Shown here piece by piece: positions 24,792 through 32,475 of a DNA stretch of 64,000 bases. The translations under genes were made by a program, and so were the position numbers. Below the pieces are notes generated by a model. It did not search any database. It was given only the letters and a program-made list of their open reading frames with translations, and was not told the origin of the DNA. This DNA is from a virus, in IMG/VR virus record IMGVR_UViG_3300043313_001220, positions 1-64,000 of that record. One strand, written 5' to 3'. How positions within the stretch are numbered: the first letter of the stretch is position 1; the number at the start of each line of letters is the position of its first letter.

Positions 24792-25661
24792 CTACTCCGC
24801 GCTGGTCAGGCCGTTCATCCGGCGGCGGTTCCAGACGGCCAGACCGCCGAGGACCAGGACGCCGAAGCCCAGCAGCAGCAGGGACGTCCACAGGATCGTG
24901 CCGGTCTTGGCACCGGTCAACGGCAGGGTGGCCGCAGCCGGGCTGGTGGACACCGCAGGTGCCGGGCTAGTGGACGCGCTCGGGCTGGCAGCGGGCGACG
25001 GGCATGCGACGCCACGGATGTCACCCGAGTTGCCGGTCAACGCGTTGACCCACTTCTCAGCGCCATCGGTACCGGCGCACCGGTTGTAGGCCCACGCCCA
25101 TTTGATCAGGTCCACATCGGCATACTTGCCGAACAGCTTGCCGAGGAACTGGCTGGTCGACCCGGTCAGCTCGCCGGAGACCGTGCCGCCGTTGTAGTCG
25201 TCGCCGGCCCAGGAACACCAGTGCGCGGGAGCGGTGATCTTGGCGGTCGCACCCCCGATGAACGTGCCGACAGCGTCCTTGATCAGCGATACGCCCGCGC
25301 CGGGCGACCCGACCGCGCTGTTGTTGGCGGTCTTGAACTGGCCGGAGTCGGTGACGACCGCGACGTACTCCCAGACGAGGTGGTCCTTCTTAACCACGTC
25401 GCACAGCACCTCCGGAGCGGTCTTGGCCACGCTGTCGTGCTCGTACTTCGCCTCGGTGGTCACCTCGATCTTGCGGGTGAACGTGTCCTTCGCCCAGACG
25501 GTCGGCGAGCCGGTGCCGCTGTCCGCCCGGTCGGTGATGGTCAGTTCGATGGCCGCCGAGGTGTCCATAGCGTTGGGGGCCGCCGATGCCGGCGCAGCTG
25601 CGGCAGCGGCGAGTGCCACCCCGAGCAGGGCCGCGATGACCCCCGTTACGATCTTCTTCAC
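24792..25661 (-). CDS. secreted surface protein with LPLTG sortase-type anchor
   Basis: A 289-residue protein. GTG start at 25661; signal peptide at residues 1-28 (KK, long Ala/Leu/Val core, cleavage near ASAA). The body has four Cys. Residues about 220-245 are a Ser/Pro/Ala linker. LPLTG at 246-250 is followed by a membrane helix (WTSLLLLGFGVLVLGGLAVW) and the basic tail NRRR, the full layout of a sortase-anchored wall protein. Phage products of this type are not virion parts; a role on the infected cell, such as masking a receptor, is possible (inference). It has its own promoter. Confidence 0.75.
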   Translation of the reverse strand: MKKIVTGVIAALLGVALAAAAAAPASAAPNAMDTSAAIELTITDRADSGTGSPTVWAKDTFTRKIEVTTEAKYEHDSVAKTAPEVLCDVVKKDHLVWEYVAVVTDSGQFKTANNSAVGSPGAGVSLIKDAVGTFIGGATAKITAPAHWCSWAGDDYNGGTVSGELTGSTSQFLGKLFGKYADVDLIKWAWAYNRCAGTDGAEKWVNALTGNSGDIRGVACPSPAASPSASTSPAPAVSTSPAAATLPLTGAKTGTILWTSLLLLGFGVLVLGGLAVWNRRRMNGLTSAE

Positions 25662-25719
25662 AGTTACTCCGTCTTGTCGTCGGTTCGTTCAGGTGGCCCG
25701 GCACGGTGCCGGGCCACCC

Positions 25720-25748
25720 AGCCTAACACCACACGTTCAGTGTGGCAA
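25720..25748 (-). promoter_or_regulatory. leftward promoter for the surface protein
   Basis: Reading leftward: -35 TTGCCA (25748-25743), 17-bp spacer, -10 TAGGCT (25725-25720). The -35 is part of the recurrent element 25742-25759 (TGACAC ACCGCT TGCCAC). The start GTG follows about 58 bases downstream. Confidence 0.7.
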
Positions 25749-25756
25749 GCGGTGTG

Positions 25757-25915
25757 TCAGACGCGGGCCAGAAACTCGGACACGCCGTAGTATGCCAGGT
25801 AGCCGAGGCCCCCCAATACCGTGCCCACCAGCGCGACGATCGAGAGCGCCTGCGTGAGGCAGCTGCCCTCACCGCCATCGTCCAGGATCTCGCCCTTCTT
25901 GAACGGGTTCCTCAT
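25757..25915 (-). CDS. 52-residue membrane protein
   Basis: ATG at 25915 overlaps the upstream stop (ATGA). A short charged N-terminus (RNPFKKGEILDDGG) is followed by a hydrophobic segment (ALSIVALVGTVLGGLGYLAYYG). Its stop codon lies inside the operator of the surface protein promoter. Function unknown. Confidence 0.55.
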   Translation of the reverse strand: MRNPFKKGEILDDGGEGSCLTQALSIVALVGTVLGGLGYLAYYGVSEFLARV

Positions 25916-26034
25916 GCGATCGCCTCCGTGATCGTGGCCAGGAGTCCCACCGCGACGAGCGCGGCACCGACCACCCCGATCAGCATGGCCAGACGGAAAC
26001 ACCCCGGCTGGGTCTCACCTGCTCTTGTCTTCAC
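25912..26034 (-). CDS. 40-residue membrane peptide
   Basis: GTG at 26034 opens a frame that ends TGA at 25914-25912, with an ATGA overlap to the following gene and a 20-base overlap with the preceding gene. Residues about 17-36 are strongly hydrophobic (MLIGVVGAALVAVGLLATI). Translational coupling on both sides supports it. Confidence 0.45.
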   Translation of the reverse strand: MKTRAGETQPGCFRLAMLIGVVGAALVAVGLLATITEAIA

Positions 26035-26305
26035 TGTTCTCCTTCAGTTGTGTCGGCCACAGGGCGCGCCTGTGGACGTCATCTGGGTGGACGATGAGGC
26101 GCATCGCCGTCTCCAGCGACTCGCCGAACATCGCCCACAGCTTGAGCCAGGTGGTCGGCACCGACTGGCCGTAGAAGCACCAGACCTCGCCGCCGTCACC
26201 GGCTTTCCACCCGGCGACGCGGCTGGACTCGTCATCGCGCCAGATGGCGTAGATATCGGTCCAGTGTTCGAACTCCAGCCGGGTGCCGTCCGGCGGCTCA
26301 AGCAT
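26015..26305 (-). CDS. hypothetical protein
   Basis: A 96-residue protein, ATG 26305 or GTG 26308, both behind AAGGAGG. Aromatic-rich: LEFEHWTDIYAIWRDD, VWCFYGQSVPTTWLKLWAMF. It looks soluble and compact. No family recognised. Confidence 0.58.
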   Translation of the reverse strand: MLEPPDGTRLEFEHWTDIYAIWRDDESSRVAGWKAGDGGEVWCFYGQSVPTTWLKLWAMFGESLETAMRLIVHPDDVHRRALWPTQLKENSEDKSR

Positions 26306-26474
26306 CACGGGCCGCCTCCTTCCGTGCGATGTGCTCCTGTCGTAGCCGCTCACATGTGGTCAGCTTGGTGATCGGCACCAGCTCGACGTTGGCCGGGCCC
26401 ATGGCGGGTATGTCGTAGATGGCGACGATGTCACCGGCGGCACCCCAGGGGCTGGTCTCAGGCTTCTCACTCAT
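26298..26474 (-). CDS. 58-residue hypothetical protein
   Basis: ATG at 26474 (ATGA overlap with the upstream gene) and TGA at 26300-26298. It begins MSEKPETSPWGAAGDIVAIYD and ends in a basic helix (ERLRQEHIARKEAARDA). Coupled on both sides to longer frames. Function unknown. Confidence 0.55.
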   Translation of the reverse strand: MSEKPETSPWGAAGDIVAIYDIPAMGPANVELVPITKLTTCERLRQEHIARKEAARDA

Positions 26475-26887
26475 TCGAAATCCTCCGGGTCGTCGACCTG
26501 CAGACCATGCAGAGTGTTGGTATATAGACCACCACCGGTGTGGGCCCAGCCCCGGGGTCGCTCAGGCATGTGCGCCGTCACCCTGTAGTCGTCGGGGATG
26601 TGATCACGGGCGGAGACCCAATCGCGCAAGTCGCCCATCGTCCAGGGCTTCTCGATCGTGGGTAGGTTGTCCCAGCGGTCCGGGATGCGACCGCCAACCG
26701 TGAGGCGGTTGTCCCGATTCACGGAGCAGGCATAGCGACCCGGCGGCTCCGGGTGGCTGGTAAGCGACCGGGTGCTGCCCGCCACACGGGCATAAGGGCA
26801 GTCGTCGCTGCCGCAGTCTGCGGCATGCACGATCCTCCAAGGCGGGTTCGACTCGGTGAACTCGATCAGATGCTCGCGGTAGGTCAC
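26471..26887 (-). CDS. hypothetical protein with Cys pair
   Basis: A 138-residue protein with GTG start at 26887 (GTGA overlap with the Nudix gene). It has REHLIEFTESNPPWRIVHAA, DCGSDDCPYA (possible metal site), and WTMGDLRDWVSARDHIPDDYRV. No family recognised. Confidence 0.6.
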   Translation of the reverse strand: MTYREHLIEFTESNPPWRIVHAADCGSDDCPYARVAGSTRSLTSHPEPPGRYACSVNRDNRLTVGGRIPDRWDNLPTIEKPWTMGDLRDWVSARDHIPDDYRVTAHMPERPRGWAHTGGGLYTNTLHGLQVDDPEDFE

Positions 26888-27399
26888 AGCCGGTATCCGT
26901 CCTCTAGATAGCGGGTGTCGCCGTGCCGGATGGCAAGGAACGCCGCAGCGATCCGCCGGTGCAGCAGGGGGGCGTGGGCGAGCCGGACATCGGCATCGGG
27001 GGGGCTGGTCCATGCCCATGACCGCAGCTCGTCCATCTGTAGGACGATCCGGGCTGTGTCGGCATCGGTGAGCATGCCACCGGCGAAGACGAACATCAGC
27101 GCCTCGGTTGCCGATGGGCGGGGCGGGAACCAGTCGACGACCAGCAGTCTGCCGACAGTGACGTCAAGGCCGAGCTCCTCCTTCACCTCGCGGGCCGCGG
27201 CAGCCTGGGGGGACTCGTCGCGGTTGACGACCCCGCCGGGCAGGTCCCAGTACGGCTTGTATGCCGGCTCGACGAGCAGAATCCGGCCACGGCCGTCGGT
27301 GAACAGCACCCCCGCCGCAGCCCGCTTGCCGGGCAGGGACGCCGTGAACGTCTTGGTATCGGCCGGACGGTGCCGCGCTCTCACCTTCGGGGGGGTCAC
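26884..27399 (-). CDS. Nudix hydrolase
   Basis: A 171-residue protein with GTG start (GTGA overlap). It carries a complete Nudix box, GVVNRDE-x7-REVKEELGL (G-x5-E-x7-RE-U-xEE-x-G-U), at about residues 62-84, preceded by KPYWDLPGG. Nudix enzymes hydrolyse a nucleoside diphosphate linked to another group; the substrate cannot be told from the sequence. In a phage that may use modified purines, cleaning of unwanted nucleotides is an attractive role (inference). Confidence 0.85.
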   Translation of the reverse strand: MTPPKVRARHRPADTKTFTASLPGKRAAAGVLFTDGRGRILLVEPAYKPYWDLPGGVVNRDESPQAAAAREVKEELGLDVTVGRLLVVDWFPPRPSATEALMFVFAGGMLTDADTARIVLQMDELRSWAWTSPPDADVRLAHAPLLHRRIAAAFLAIRHGDTRYLEDGYRL

Positions 27400-27869
27400 G
27401 GGCTCTCCTCGGTCTGCGCGCGGTGAGCCGCCCAAGCCAGGGCCTGGGCTTTGATCGGGCCGATCCCGTGGTGGATCTCGACCATCCAGCCATAAGACCG
27501 CATCCTGCCGGACTGATGCCGGTTGACGTCGATCTCGACCCGCCAAAGATCGGGGTCCTCAGGGCCGCGGGTCAGCCAGATGGCGGCGTTGTGGTCGAAG
27601 CTCACGCGCTCCCAGATCTCGTGGGGCACGCGGGTCCCGGCAGACTTGCAGTGCTTCCAACTGCGCAGCCAGTCGAGCTGCGGTCGCGCGTCGAGGATCT
27701 GCCGGGCGATCTGCCGCGCCTGGTCCAGCGACTGGCGGCTGTGGGTGACCCGGCGGAGGGTGTCGTAGACGGTGTAGCGGCCCGGGTCGCGGTGCACGCT
27801 GATGGTGCGGTCATAAGACCAGCGGGTGCCGTAGTCGTCCGGTGCGGACAGGATCGTCGTGGTCTTCAT
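27396..27869 (-). CDS. hypothetical protein
   Basis: A 157-residue protein, ATG 27869 behind GAGGAGG. Trp/Arg/His-rich, with TISVHRDPGRYTVYDTLRR, ARQIARQILDARPQLDWLR and a C-terminal HGIGPIKAQALAWAAHRAQ. First gene of the leftward operon driven by the promoter at 27910-27938. No family recognised. Confidence 0.62.
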   Translation of the reverse strand: MKTTTILSAPDDYGTRWSYDRTISVHRDPGRYTVYDTLRRVTHSRQSLDQARQIARQILDARPQLDWLRSWKHCKSAGTRVPHEIWERVSFDHNAAIWLTRGPEDPDLWRVEIDVNRHQSGRMRSYGWMVEIHHGIGPIKAQALAWAAHRAQTEESP

Positions 27870-27909
27870 GTGCGGTACCTCCTCGGGGGGATCGGGGCTG
27901 CTTTATCCC

Positions 27910-27938
27910 AGTACAACACCCACAGCGCGGTGTGTCAA
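27910..27938 (-). promoter_or_regulatory. leftward promoter next to the XRE regulator gene
   Basis: Reading leftward: -35 TTGACA (27938-27933), 17-bp spacer, -10 TGTACT (27915-27910). The operator element 27932-27949 (TGACAC GCGGCT TGACAC) contains the stop codon of the XRE gene (27949-27947). Confidence 0.68.
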
Positions 27939-27946
27939 GCCGCGTG

Positions 27947-28129
27947 TCACAAGAACGTGTTCAGGGCGACCGTCATCCGCCTCAACGTGGACAGTTTCGG
28001 GTCGACAGCCCCCGTCTCGATCCGCGACAGGTGGCCGTGTCCCACCCCGATCAACTGCGCCAGTGCGCGCTGCGACAGTTCCAATGCCTCACGCCGTTCA
28101 CGCAACCTGACCACCAGCGGGTCAACCAT
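27947..28129 (-). CDS. XRE-family DNA-binding regulator
   Basis: A 60-residue protein that is almost only a Cro/CI-type helix-turn-helix: RLRERREALELSQRALAQLIG, then GHGHLSRIETGAV (recognition helix) and a short C-terminal helix. ATG 28129 sits behind GGGGGAGG; a longer frame upstream is less likely. It lacks a dimerisation domain beyond the five-helix unit. It is the best candidate in the window for a protein that binds the repeated promoter element, since its own 3' end overlaps one copy (inference). Confidence 0.75.
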   Translation of the reverse strand: MVDPLVVRLRERREALELSQRALAQLIGVGHGHLSRIETGAVDPKLSTLRRMTVALNTFL

Positions 28130-28179
28130 GCGCACCTCCCCCGAGACGCAGGCCGACCGGATGCCGCCTGCATAGACAA

Positions 28180-29124
28180 TCACAACACGGTGGGGGCCTG
28201 TGGCGCACCATCATGCCGGGTGTGGGGCCGATCCTTGCGGCCGTAGAGCAGATATTCGATCGCACTCGCCCCACCGGAACCACCCGGGCCGCCCTTACCG
28301 AGCAGCTCCGCGATCCGGATGTACGACCACCCCAGGCGGATGCTGGCCTGCCGGGCGATCTCCCGCTGCACCGGCCGCGGGTAGTCCGCCGCTTTCCCCG
28401 GCCTGGGGTCGCGCAGTGCCCCATCGACCAGCTGGGACACCTCCACCCAATCGTCGGTGTCCGGCGGCGGCGGCAACGGCTGTACATCCGGGTCGTCGAT
28501 GTCCTCATCTGCCCAGCGTTCCGGACCCAACCACCCCCGGGCCAACGACTGCCGGGCGGTGGCATCGGACGGCCCCCGGGGGTCGGCCAACGATTGGATC
28601 TTGTCGTACAGCAGCCGGTACTTCTCATGCAGGGCGAAGACCAGCAGGGAACACCCGACAGCGAGGCGATGCCGCCGGATCATGCTGACGTTGACGCCGG
28701 TGAGGGCCGCGATCTCCTCGGTGCTCCAGCCATCGACCGCAAGAGCACGCAACCGCCGACTCGTACCGACCAGCGGGACCCAACTGGTCGGGCTGGCAGG
28801 CAGTGCCAGACAAGCCGCGGCGGTCACACCGAGCAGAGCCCCAGCCACCGGGCGGCTCAATCGGCGACCCGCGAGGAGCCTGCTGATCGAATGGCGACCC
28901 ACCCCCGCCACCGTGTTGATCCGGTCCCCGGTGACTCCGGGGACCTCCAACAACCCCCGGACGTGTCGGAGCACCGGCCCCAGCTCGTCATCCCCGAGCA
29001 CCGCACTATCCCAGACGCCCGCGGCTACCGCCGCCCGCCGGGTCTGCTGATGCCGGCGCGAACGGTCCCGGCACTCCGGGCAGCCCGCGGTGTAGTCCGT
29101 ATGGCCGTAGCAGTAGGCGCGCAT
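28180..29124 (-). CDS. DNA-binding protein with zinc ribbon and two helix-turn-helix parts
   Basis: A 314-residue protein; ATG overlaps the RuvC-like stop (TGATG). A short Cys/His cluster at the start (CYGHTDYTAGCPECRDRSR) looks like a zinc ribbon. Two helix-turn-helix-like segments follow, around INTVAGVGRHSISRLLAGRR (about 86-105) and WSTEEIAALTGVNVSMIRRH (about 150-169). The C-terminal part has another possible DNA-binding helix (ASIRLGWSYIRIAELLG). Proteins of this layout are common in actinophage early regions. Confidence 0.65.
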   Translation of the reverse strand: MRAYCYGHTDYTAGCPECRDRSRRHQQTRRAAVAAGVWDSAVLGDDELGPVLRHVRGLLEVPGVTGDRINTVAGVGRHSISRLLAGRRLSRPVAGALLGVTAAACLALPASPTSWVPLVGTSRRLRALAVDGWSTEEIAALTGVNVSMIRRHRLAVGCSLLVFALHEKYRLLYDKIQSLADPRGPSDATARQSLARGWLGPERWADEDIDDPDVQPLPPPPDTDDWVEVSQLVDGALRDPRPGKAADYPRPVQREIARQASIRLGWSYIRIAELLGKGGPGGSGGASAIEYLLYGRKDRPHTRHDGAPQAPTVL

Positions 29125-29735
29125 CAGGCCACCCACCGCAGATCGGTCGGCCACTGGACCGACGAGCGGTTCAGCCACGCCAACGCCTGCTTGTCGGGCA
29201 CCCGCCGCTGGCCGGTGAGCAGGTCCAATCCCATGGCCGCCAGCACGATGGCGTCGGATTCATCATCGTTGACCTTGCCATATTCGGGCCACAGCTCGGC
29301 AACCGCCGCCATGACCCGCGCCTTCTTCTTGTCGATCCCGCCGTTTCCCGTCGCATACCCCTTGAGGACGGGCGAGGGGACGATCGCGAACGGTATGCGC
29401 ACCTGTGCCAGACGGCTGACCACGTCGTGGTACAGCTGAATGCGTTCGACCAGGCCGCCGTAGCCACGGCTGACGTCGGGCGCTTCGATCACCACCAGAT
29501 CGGGCCGACGATATGGGGCACCCGTGGCGCGCATCTCATCCGTGGTCAGCAGCGACGTCTCGGCGATCTGGTGGCCGAGCCACATGATCTCGTCGACCCG
29601 ATCGGCCAACGGCAGCTTGGTGATGCCAGGTTTGCCGATCTTCGCAGTGCGCTTGACGAGCCCTGCGGTTGCGATGCCGGCACAGGTCAGACCGAGGTCT
29701 TCACCGACGATGTGGGGTTGTCGCTCAAGGTGCAT
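29124..29735 (-). CDS. RuvC-like Holliday junction resolvase
   Basis: A 203-residue protein. ATG 29735 behind GGAGA was chosen; the upstream extension is low-complexity leader. RNase H-fold acidic residues are visible: Asp13 in GEDLGLTCAGIA, Glu in LVVIEAPDVS (about residue 80), and the C-terminal DDESDAIVLAAMGL. KKKARVMAAV between them fits the basic helix of RuvC. It would resolve branched DNA before packaging. Confidence 0.7.
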   Translation of the reverse strand: MHLERQPHIVGEDLGLTCAGIATAGLVKRTAKIGKPGITKLPLADRVDEIMWLGHQIAETSLLTTDEMRATGAPYRRPDLVVIEAPDVSRGYGGLVERIQLYHDVVSRLAQVRIPFAIVPSPVLKGYATGNGGIDKKKARVMAAVAELWPEYGKVNDDESDAIVLAAMGLDLLTGQRRVPDKQALAWLNRSSVQWPTDLRWVA

Positions 29736-30175
29736 CGCGTGGGTGTCTCCTGCCGGATCGGGGTGGGGTGGGTAGGCATGTCGTGTGGAGTCGACGAGGA
29801 CTTGGGTAGGGGTGGGCGGCGCTGTCGTGGGTTTAGGCTCGGGGCTGCTTGGCTTGTCGCCATGTGGGTGGGCCTGGGTTGTCGGGGAATGGGCACGGGT
29901 AGGGAAGGCTTGGCATGTCGAGCCGGATGGAGGGGTCAGGACCGGAAAGTCGTTGAGTGGGGCAGGCATGGGCTGACCTGGCTTGGCAAGTCGGACGGTT
30001 GGGGATCGGATTGTCGCAGGGGGGGGAAGGGACGTGGACTGTCGTCGGGTCAGGCCCGGTCGGTGCGGGGTCGGTGTGTCGTACGGGGGGCAGGTCAGAA
30101 CTGTCGCGCGATGTGGCCGGGATTGGTTTGTCAGACGGGGGCGGGTCGCCGCAGCGCCCGCCCCCGGTTGGTCGA
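29736..30175 (-). other. 440-base non-coding tract, C-rich and G-poor on the transcribed strand
   Basis: Lies between the RAMP-like gene stop and the RuvC-like start, in a leftward operon. On the plus strand it is G-rich with many repeats of short blocks such as GGCTTGTCG, GCATGTCG and GGCAAGTCG; the RNA would be C-rich with CGACAAGCC-type blocks. No credible gene was found. Three other intergenic regions share this composition. It may be a Rho-utilisation-type region or an unstructured spacer (inference). Confidence 0.6.
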
Positions 30176-30922
30176 TCAGGCCGCCGCGACAGCCTTCTCC
30201 TTCTTACCCTCGCCGATCTGGTCCCACTGGGTGACGGTATACCGCCCGTAGCCCTGGCTGCGGCTGGCACCGATCCCCTGCTGGCCGCCGGTCACCCAAA
30301 TGGTCGCCCATTCTTTCTGGGTGAAGTCGTAATCGCTGATCACCGTGAACCCGACGACAGCGTCATCGACATACTCGGTGTACTGGATGCCGGTCTGGCG
30401 GGTGATCGGGTTGCGCGGGAACGACTGGAGGATGCCGGACGGCTCCAGGACCGCCTCGATCTTCTTCGTGTCCGCGCTGCGCTGGCCGACAAACAGCTTG
30501 TCCTCCAGCACGACGATGTGCTCGGCGATGAACGACAGCGTCCCCTTCTTGGTCGCGCCGTAACGCGCCGGGAGGTTGTCGACGGCGCGGGCGACCGACG
30601 CGGCCTCCTTCAGAGCGGCCTTCAGATGACGGCCTTCGATGTACAGGCCGTCCTGCGGGTCGCGCTTGAAGCCGTTCAGGTGGCGACGCTTGTCGACCTC
30701 CTTCAGCGCCTCATCCTCAGTGACACCGCGGGCGGCCATGACCTCGGCGACCGCCTGGGCGATGATGTCCTCCTTGTCGAGGCCCATCTTGCTCTTCAGC
30801 CAGCCCTCGGCGACCTTCGGGTCGGACGGGGTGCCGCCCATCAGTCGCTCGATCTGGATCTCTCCGGCGAACCGGAACGGGTAGACCCGGTTGATGTCAG
30901 CGGCGAACACATTCTTGGCCAT
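30176..30922 (-). CDS. RAMP-fold-like (Cas7-like) protein
   Basis: A 248-residue protein with ATG 30922 behind GAGAGGG. Features recalling the RAMP superfamily of CRISPR effector subunits: an early strand with IQIERLMGGTPSD, a GLYIEGRHLKAALKEAA motif (compare the PGSSLKG helix of Csm3/Cmr proteins), and a C-terminal Gly-rich loop GGQQGIGASRSQGYGRYTV. No Cas operon or CRISPR array is near. It could be an RNA-binding or virion-unrelated early protein. Assignment is by motif only and needs structure comparison. Confidence 0.45.
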   Translation of the reverse strand: MAKNVFAADINRVYPFRFAGEIQIERLMGGTPSDPKVAEGWLKSKMGLDKEDIIAQAVAEVMAARGVTEDEALKEVDKRRHLNGFKRDPQDGLYIEGRHLKAALKEAASVARAVDNLPARYGATKKGTLSFIAEHIVVLEDKLFVGQRSADTKKIEAVLEPSGILQSFPRNPITRQTGIQYTEYVDDAVVGFTVISDYDFTQKEWATIWVTGGQQGIGASRSQGYGRYTVTQWDQIGEGKKEKAVAAA

Positions 30923-30965
30923 CTGTGGCCCTCTCTGTGGTGTGGGTGGTGCGGTGTGCCCCAGA

Positions 30966-30994
30966 AGCATATCCCGTGGCACATGGGGTGTCAA
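30966..30994 (-). promoter_or_regulatory. leftward promoter for the RAMP-like gene
   Basis: Reading leftward: -35 TTGACA (30994-30989), 17-bp spacer, -10 TATGCT (30971-30966). The element 30988-31005 reads with one weaker half-site. The methyltransferase stop codon overlaps the -35 box. Confidence 0.7.
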
Positions 30995-31854
30995 GCAGTG
31001 TGTTGGTGGAGCCCAGCTCGGGCTAGCTGGCGCGGGTCGCCAACCCGCCAACGTGCGATCCGGCAGTAGTCGGCGGACAGGTCGACCGAGATGCCGACAC
31101 GTCCGAGGGCTTTCGCAGCCAGAGCTGTTGTGCCGCCCCCCCCCATCGGGTCCAGCACTACGCCGCCGGGCGGGCACCAGCCCTCAATGATGGCGAGCGG
31201 CCACTCCAACGGAAACGCTGAATGGTGCCGCACCCCGAGATACTCCGGCACGCGCAACGCCGCCGACTTGACCGCATGTACCGACCGCATTCCGGGAATG
31301 GATCGATCGGCCTTGCGGCTGGCATAATAATCGATTCGCTGGCTAAAGTGATACCAGGTCTCATGCGTGCGTGCCGCCCGGTCCCTGGCCGGATCGGGAA
31401 CCGCGTTCGGCTTATCCCAGATCACCTCCGCCCGCAAGGTTAATCTGAGATCATCCACACATGCGATGGCGTAGCGCTGGGGCAGCTGGAGCAGGCTTTT
31501 AGGACTGCCGGTCGGTACGCACCGGTTGTTGTGGCCGATGCCCTGCTTGCTGTTTGTGCCCGAGATAGTGGTGCGCGTACCGCGGCCGTATTTGTCGCCC
31601 AGATTGACCCACAATGACCCGCGCGGTTTGAGTACCCGCAGCCACTCCCGCGTGCACCGGACCAGGCTGTCAACATATTCGCCGGGGGTGGGCTCGGCCC
31701 CGACCTGGCCTTCGTAGACCTCGCCGCCATCCTCATAAGCGCGCAGCGACCAATATGGCGGGCTGGTGATGATCAAATCCACCGAGCCGGTGGTCAGGGG
31801 CAACGCACCCGCGTCACCCCTGACCACCAACGCCGATCCGGTCAACGGGCGCAC
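30991..31854 (-). CDS. DNA methyltransferase (N4-cytosine / N6-adenine type)
   Basis: A 287-residue protein with GTG start at 31854. Motif IV TSPPYW is at about residues 30-35 and the AdoMet motif DPMGGGGTTALAAKALGR is near the C-terminus (about 243-260), the beta-class order. A target recognition part lies between. It would methylate an exocyclic amino group in DNA, probably for protection against host nucleases. If adenine is replaced by diaminopurine, an adenine-N6 target would be affected; the target base is unknown. Confidence 0.8.
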   Translation of the reverse strand: MRPLTGSALVVRGDAGALPLTTGSVDLIITSPPYWSLRAYEDGGEVYEGQVGAEPTPGEYVDSLVRCTREWLRVLKPRGSLWVNLGDKYGRGTRTTISGTNSKQGIGHNNRCVPTGSPKSLLQLPQRYAIACVDDLRLTLRAEVIWDKPNAVPDPARDRAARTHETWYHFSQRIDYYASRKADRSIPGMRSVHAVKSAALRVPEYLGVRHHSAFPLEWPLAIIEGWCPPGGVVLDPMGGGGTTALAAKALGRVGISVDLSADYCRIARWRVGDPRQLARAGLHQHTA

Positions 31855-32090
31855 TCCACGATCTCGACGATCCGCCAGAAGGTGCCGAAGCCGTGCTCGG
31901 CACCCTCCCGCAGCCCCCCGTTGGCCAGGTCCTCGAACACGCTGGCCATCGTATGGGCGTCGACCAGGTGGTTGTGCTGGGTGTTGCCCTTCTCGGCGAA
32001 CATGAACTCGCCTTTCGTCACCCGGGTCATCTCGTAGCCGTCACACGGCACGACCTTGACCCGCAGCTTGAAACCGGCATGGTCAGCCAC
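31842..32090 (-). CDS. hypothetical protein
   Basis: An 82-residue protein. GTG at 32090 overlaps the upstream gene by 8 bases. It begins with a strand (FKLRVKVVPCDGYEMTRV), then EKGNTQHNHLVDAHTMASVFEDL, and ends FGTFWRIVEIVECAR. No family recognised. Confidence 0.58.
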   Translation of the reverse strand: MADHAGFKLRVKVVPCDGYEMTRVTKGEFMFAEKGNTQHNHLVDAHTMASVFEDLANGGLREGAEHGFGTFWRIVEIVECAR

Positions 32091-32475
32091 CAACGACCTC
32101 CTTCGGATGGGGCCACATGTGCGGCAGACCGCAGCCTTCGCACTGCGGCGCGCTGCTCGGGCATCCCGGCTCCAGCCGGGCCATCTCCTCGACCGTCCAG
32201 ACCCGCGGGCAGGGGTCGCACAGGTCCTCGCCCTGACAGCCCCAGTAGAACCGGGTCCGGTCGAGCGACACCAATATGGGTGCCCCGGCATGCCACAGAT
32301 CCTCCCAACACAACCAGCCGTCACGGTCGATGTTGAACCAGTTCCAGTTCATCGACGACGGGACGTTGAACCACCGCTGGTCGCCGAGCAGGACGACCGA
32401 GAACGGCGGGGGTGGCCGTGGCACGACGATCGGGCAGGGGTCCAGACCGCAGATCTTGCAGCCCCGGCCTACCAC
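32083..32475 (-). CDS. hypothetical Cys-rich protein
   Basis: A 130-residue protein with GTG start at 32475, overlapping the exonuclease stop. Ten or more Cys in CxxC-like groups (CKICGLDPCP at the start, CQGEDLCDPCP, CEGCG near the end) suggest two zinc sites. Tryptophan-rich middle (WFNVPSSMNWNWF). Function unknown. Confidence 0.6.
   Translation of the reverse strand: MVGRGCKICGLDPCPIVVPRPPPPFSVVLLGDQRWFNVPSSMNWNWFNIDRDGWLCWEDLWHAGAPILVSLDRTRFYWGCQGEDLCDPCPRVWTVEEMARLEPGCPSSAPQCEGCGLPHMWPHPKEVVGG

Noticed and set aside
30176-30922. CRISPR-Cas locus
   Set aside because: No repeats-and-spacers array or other Cas effector gene was found near the RAMP-like or Cas4-like genes.
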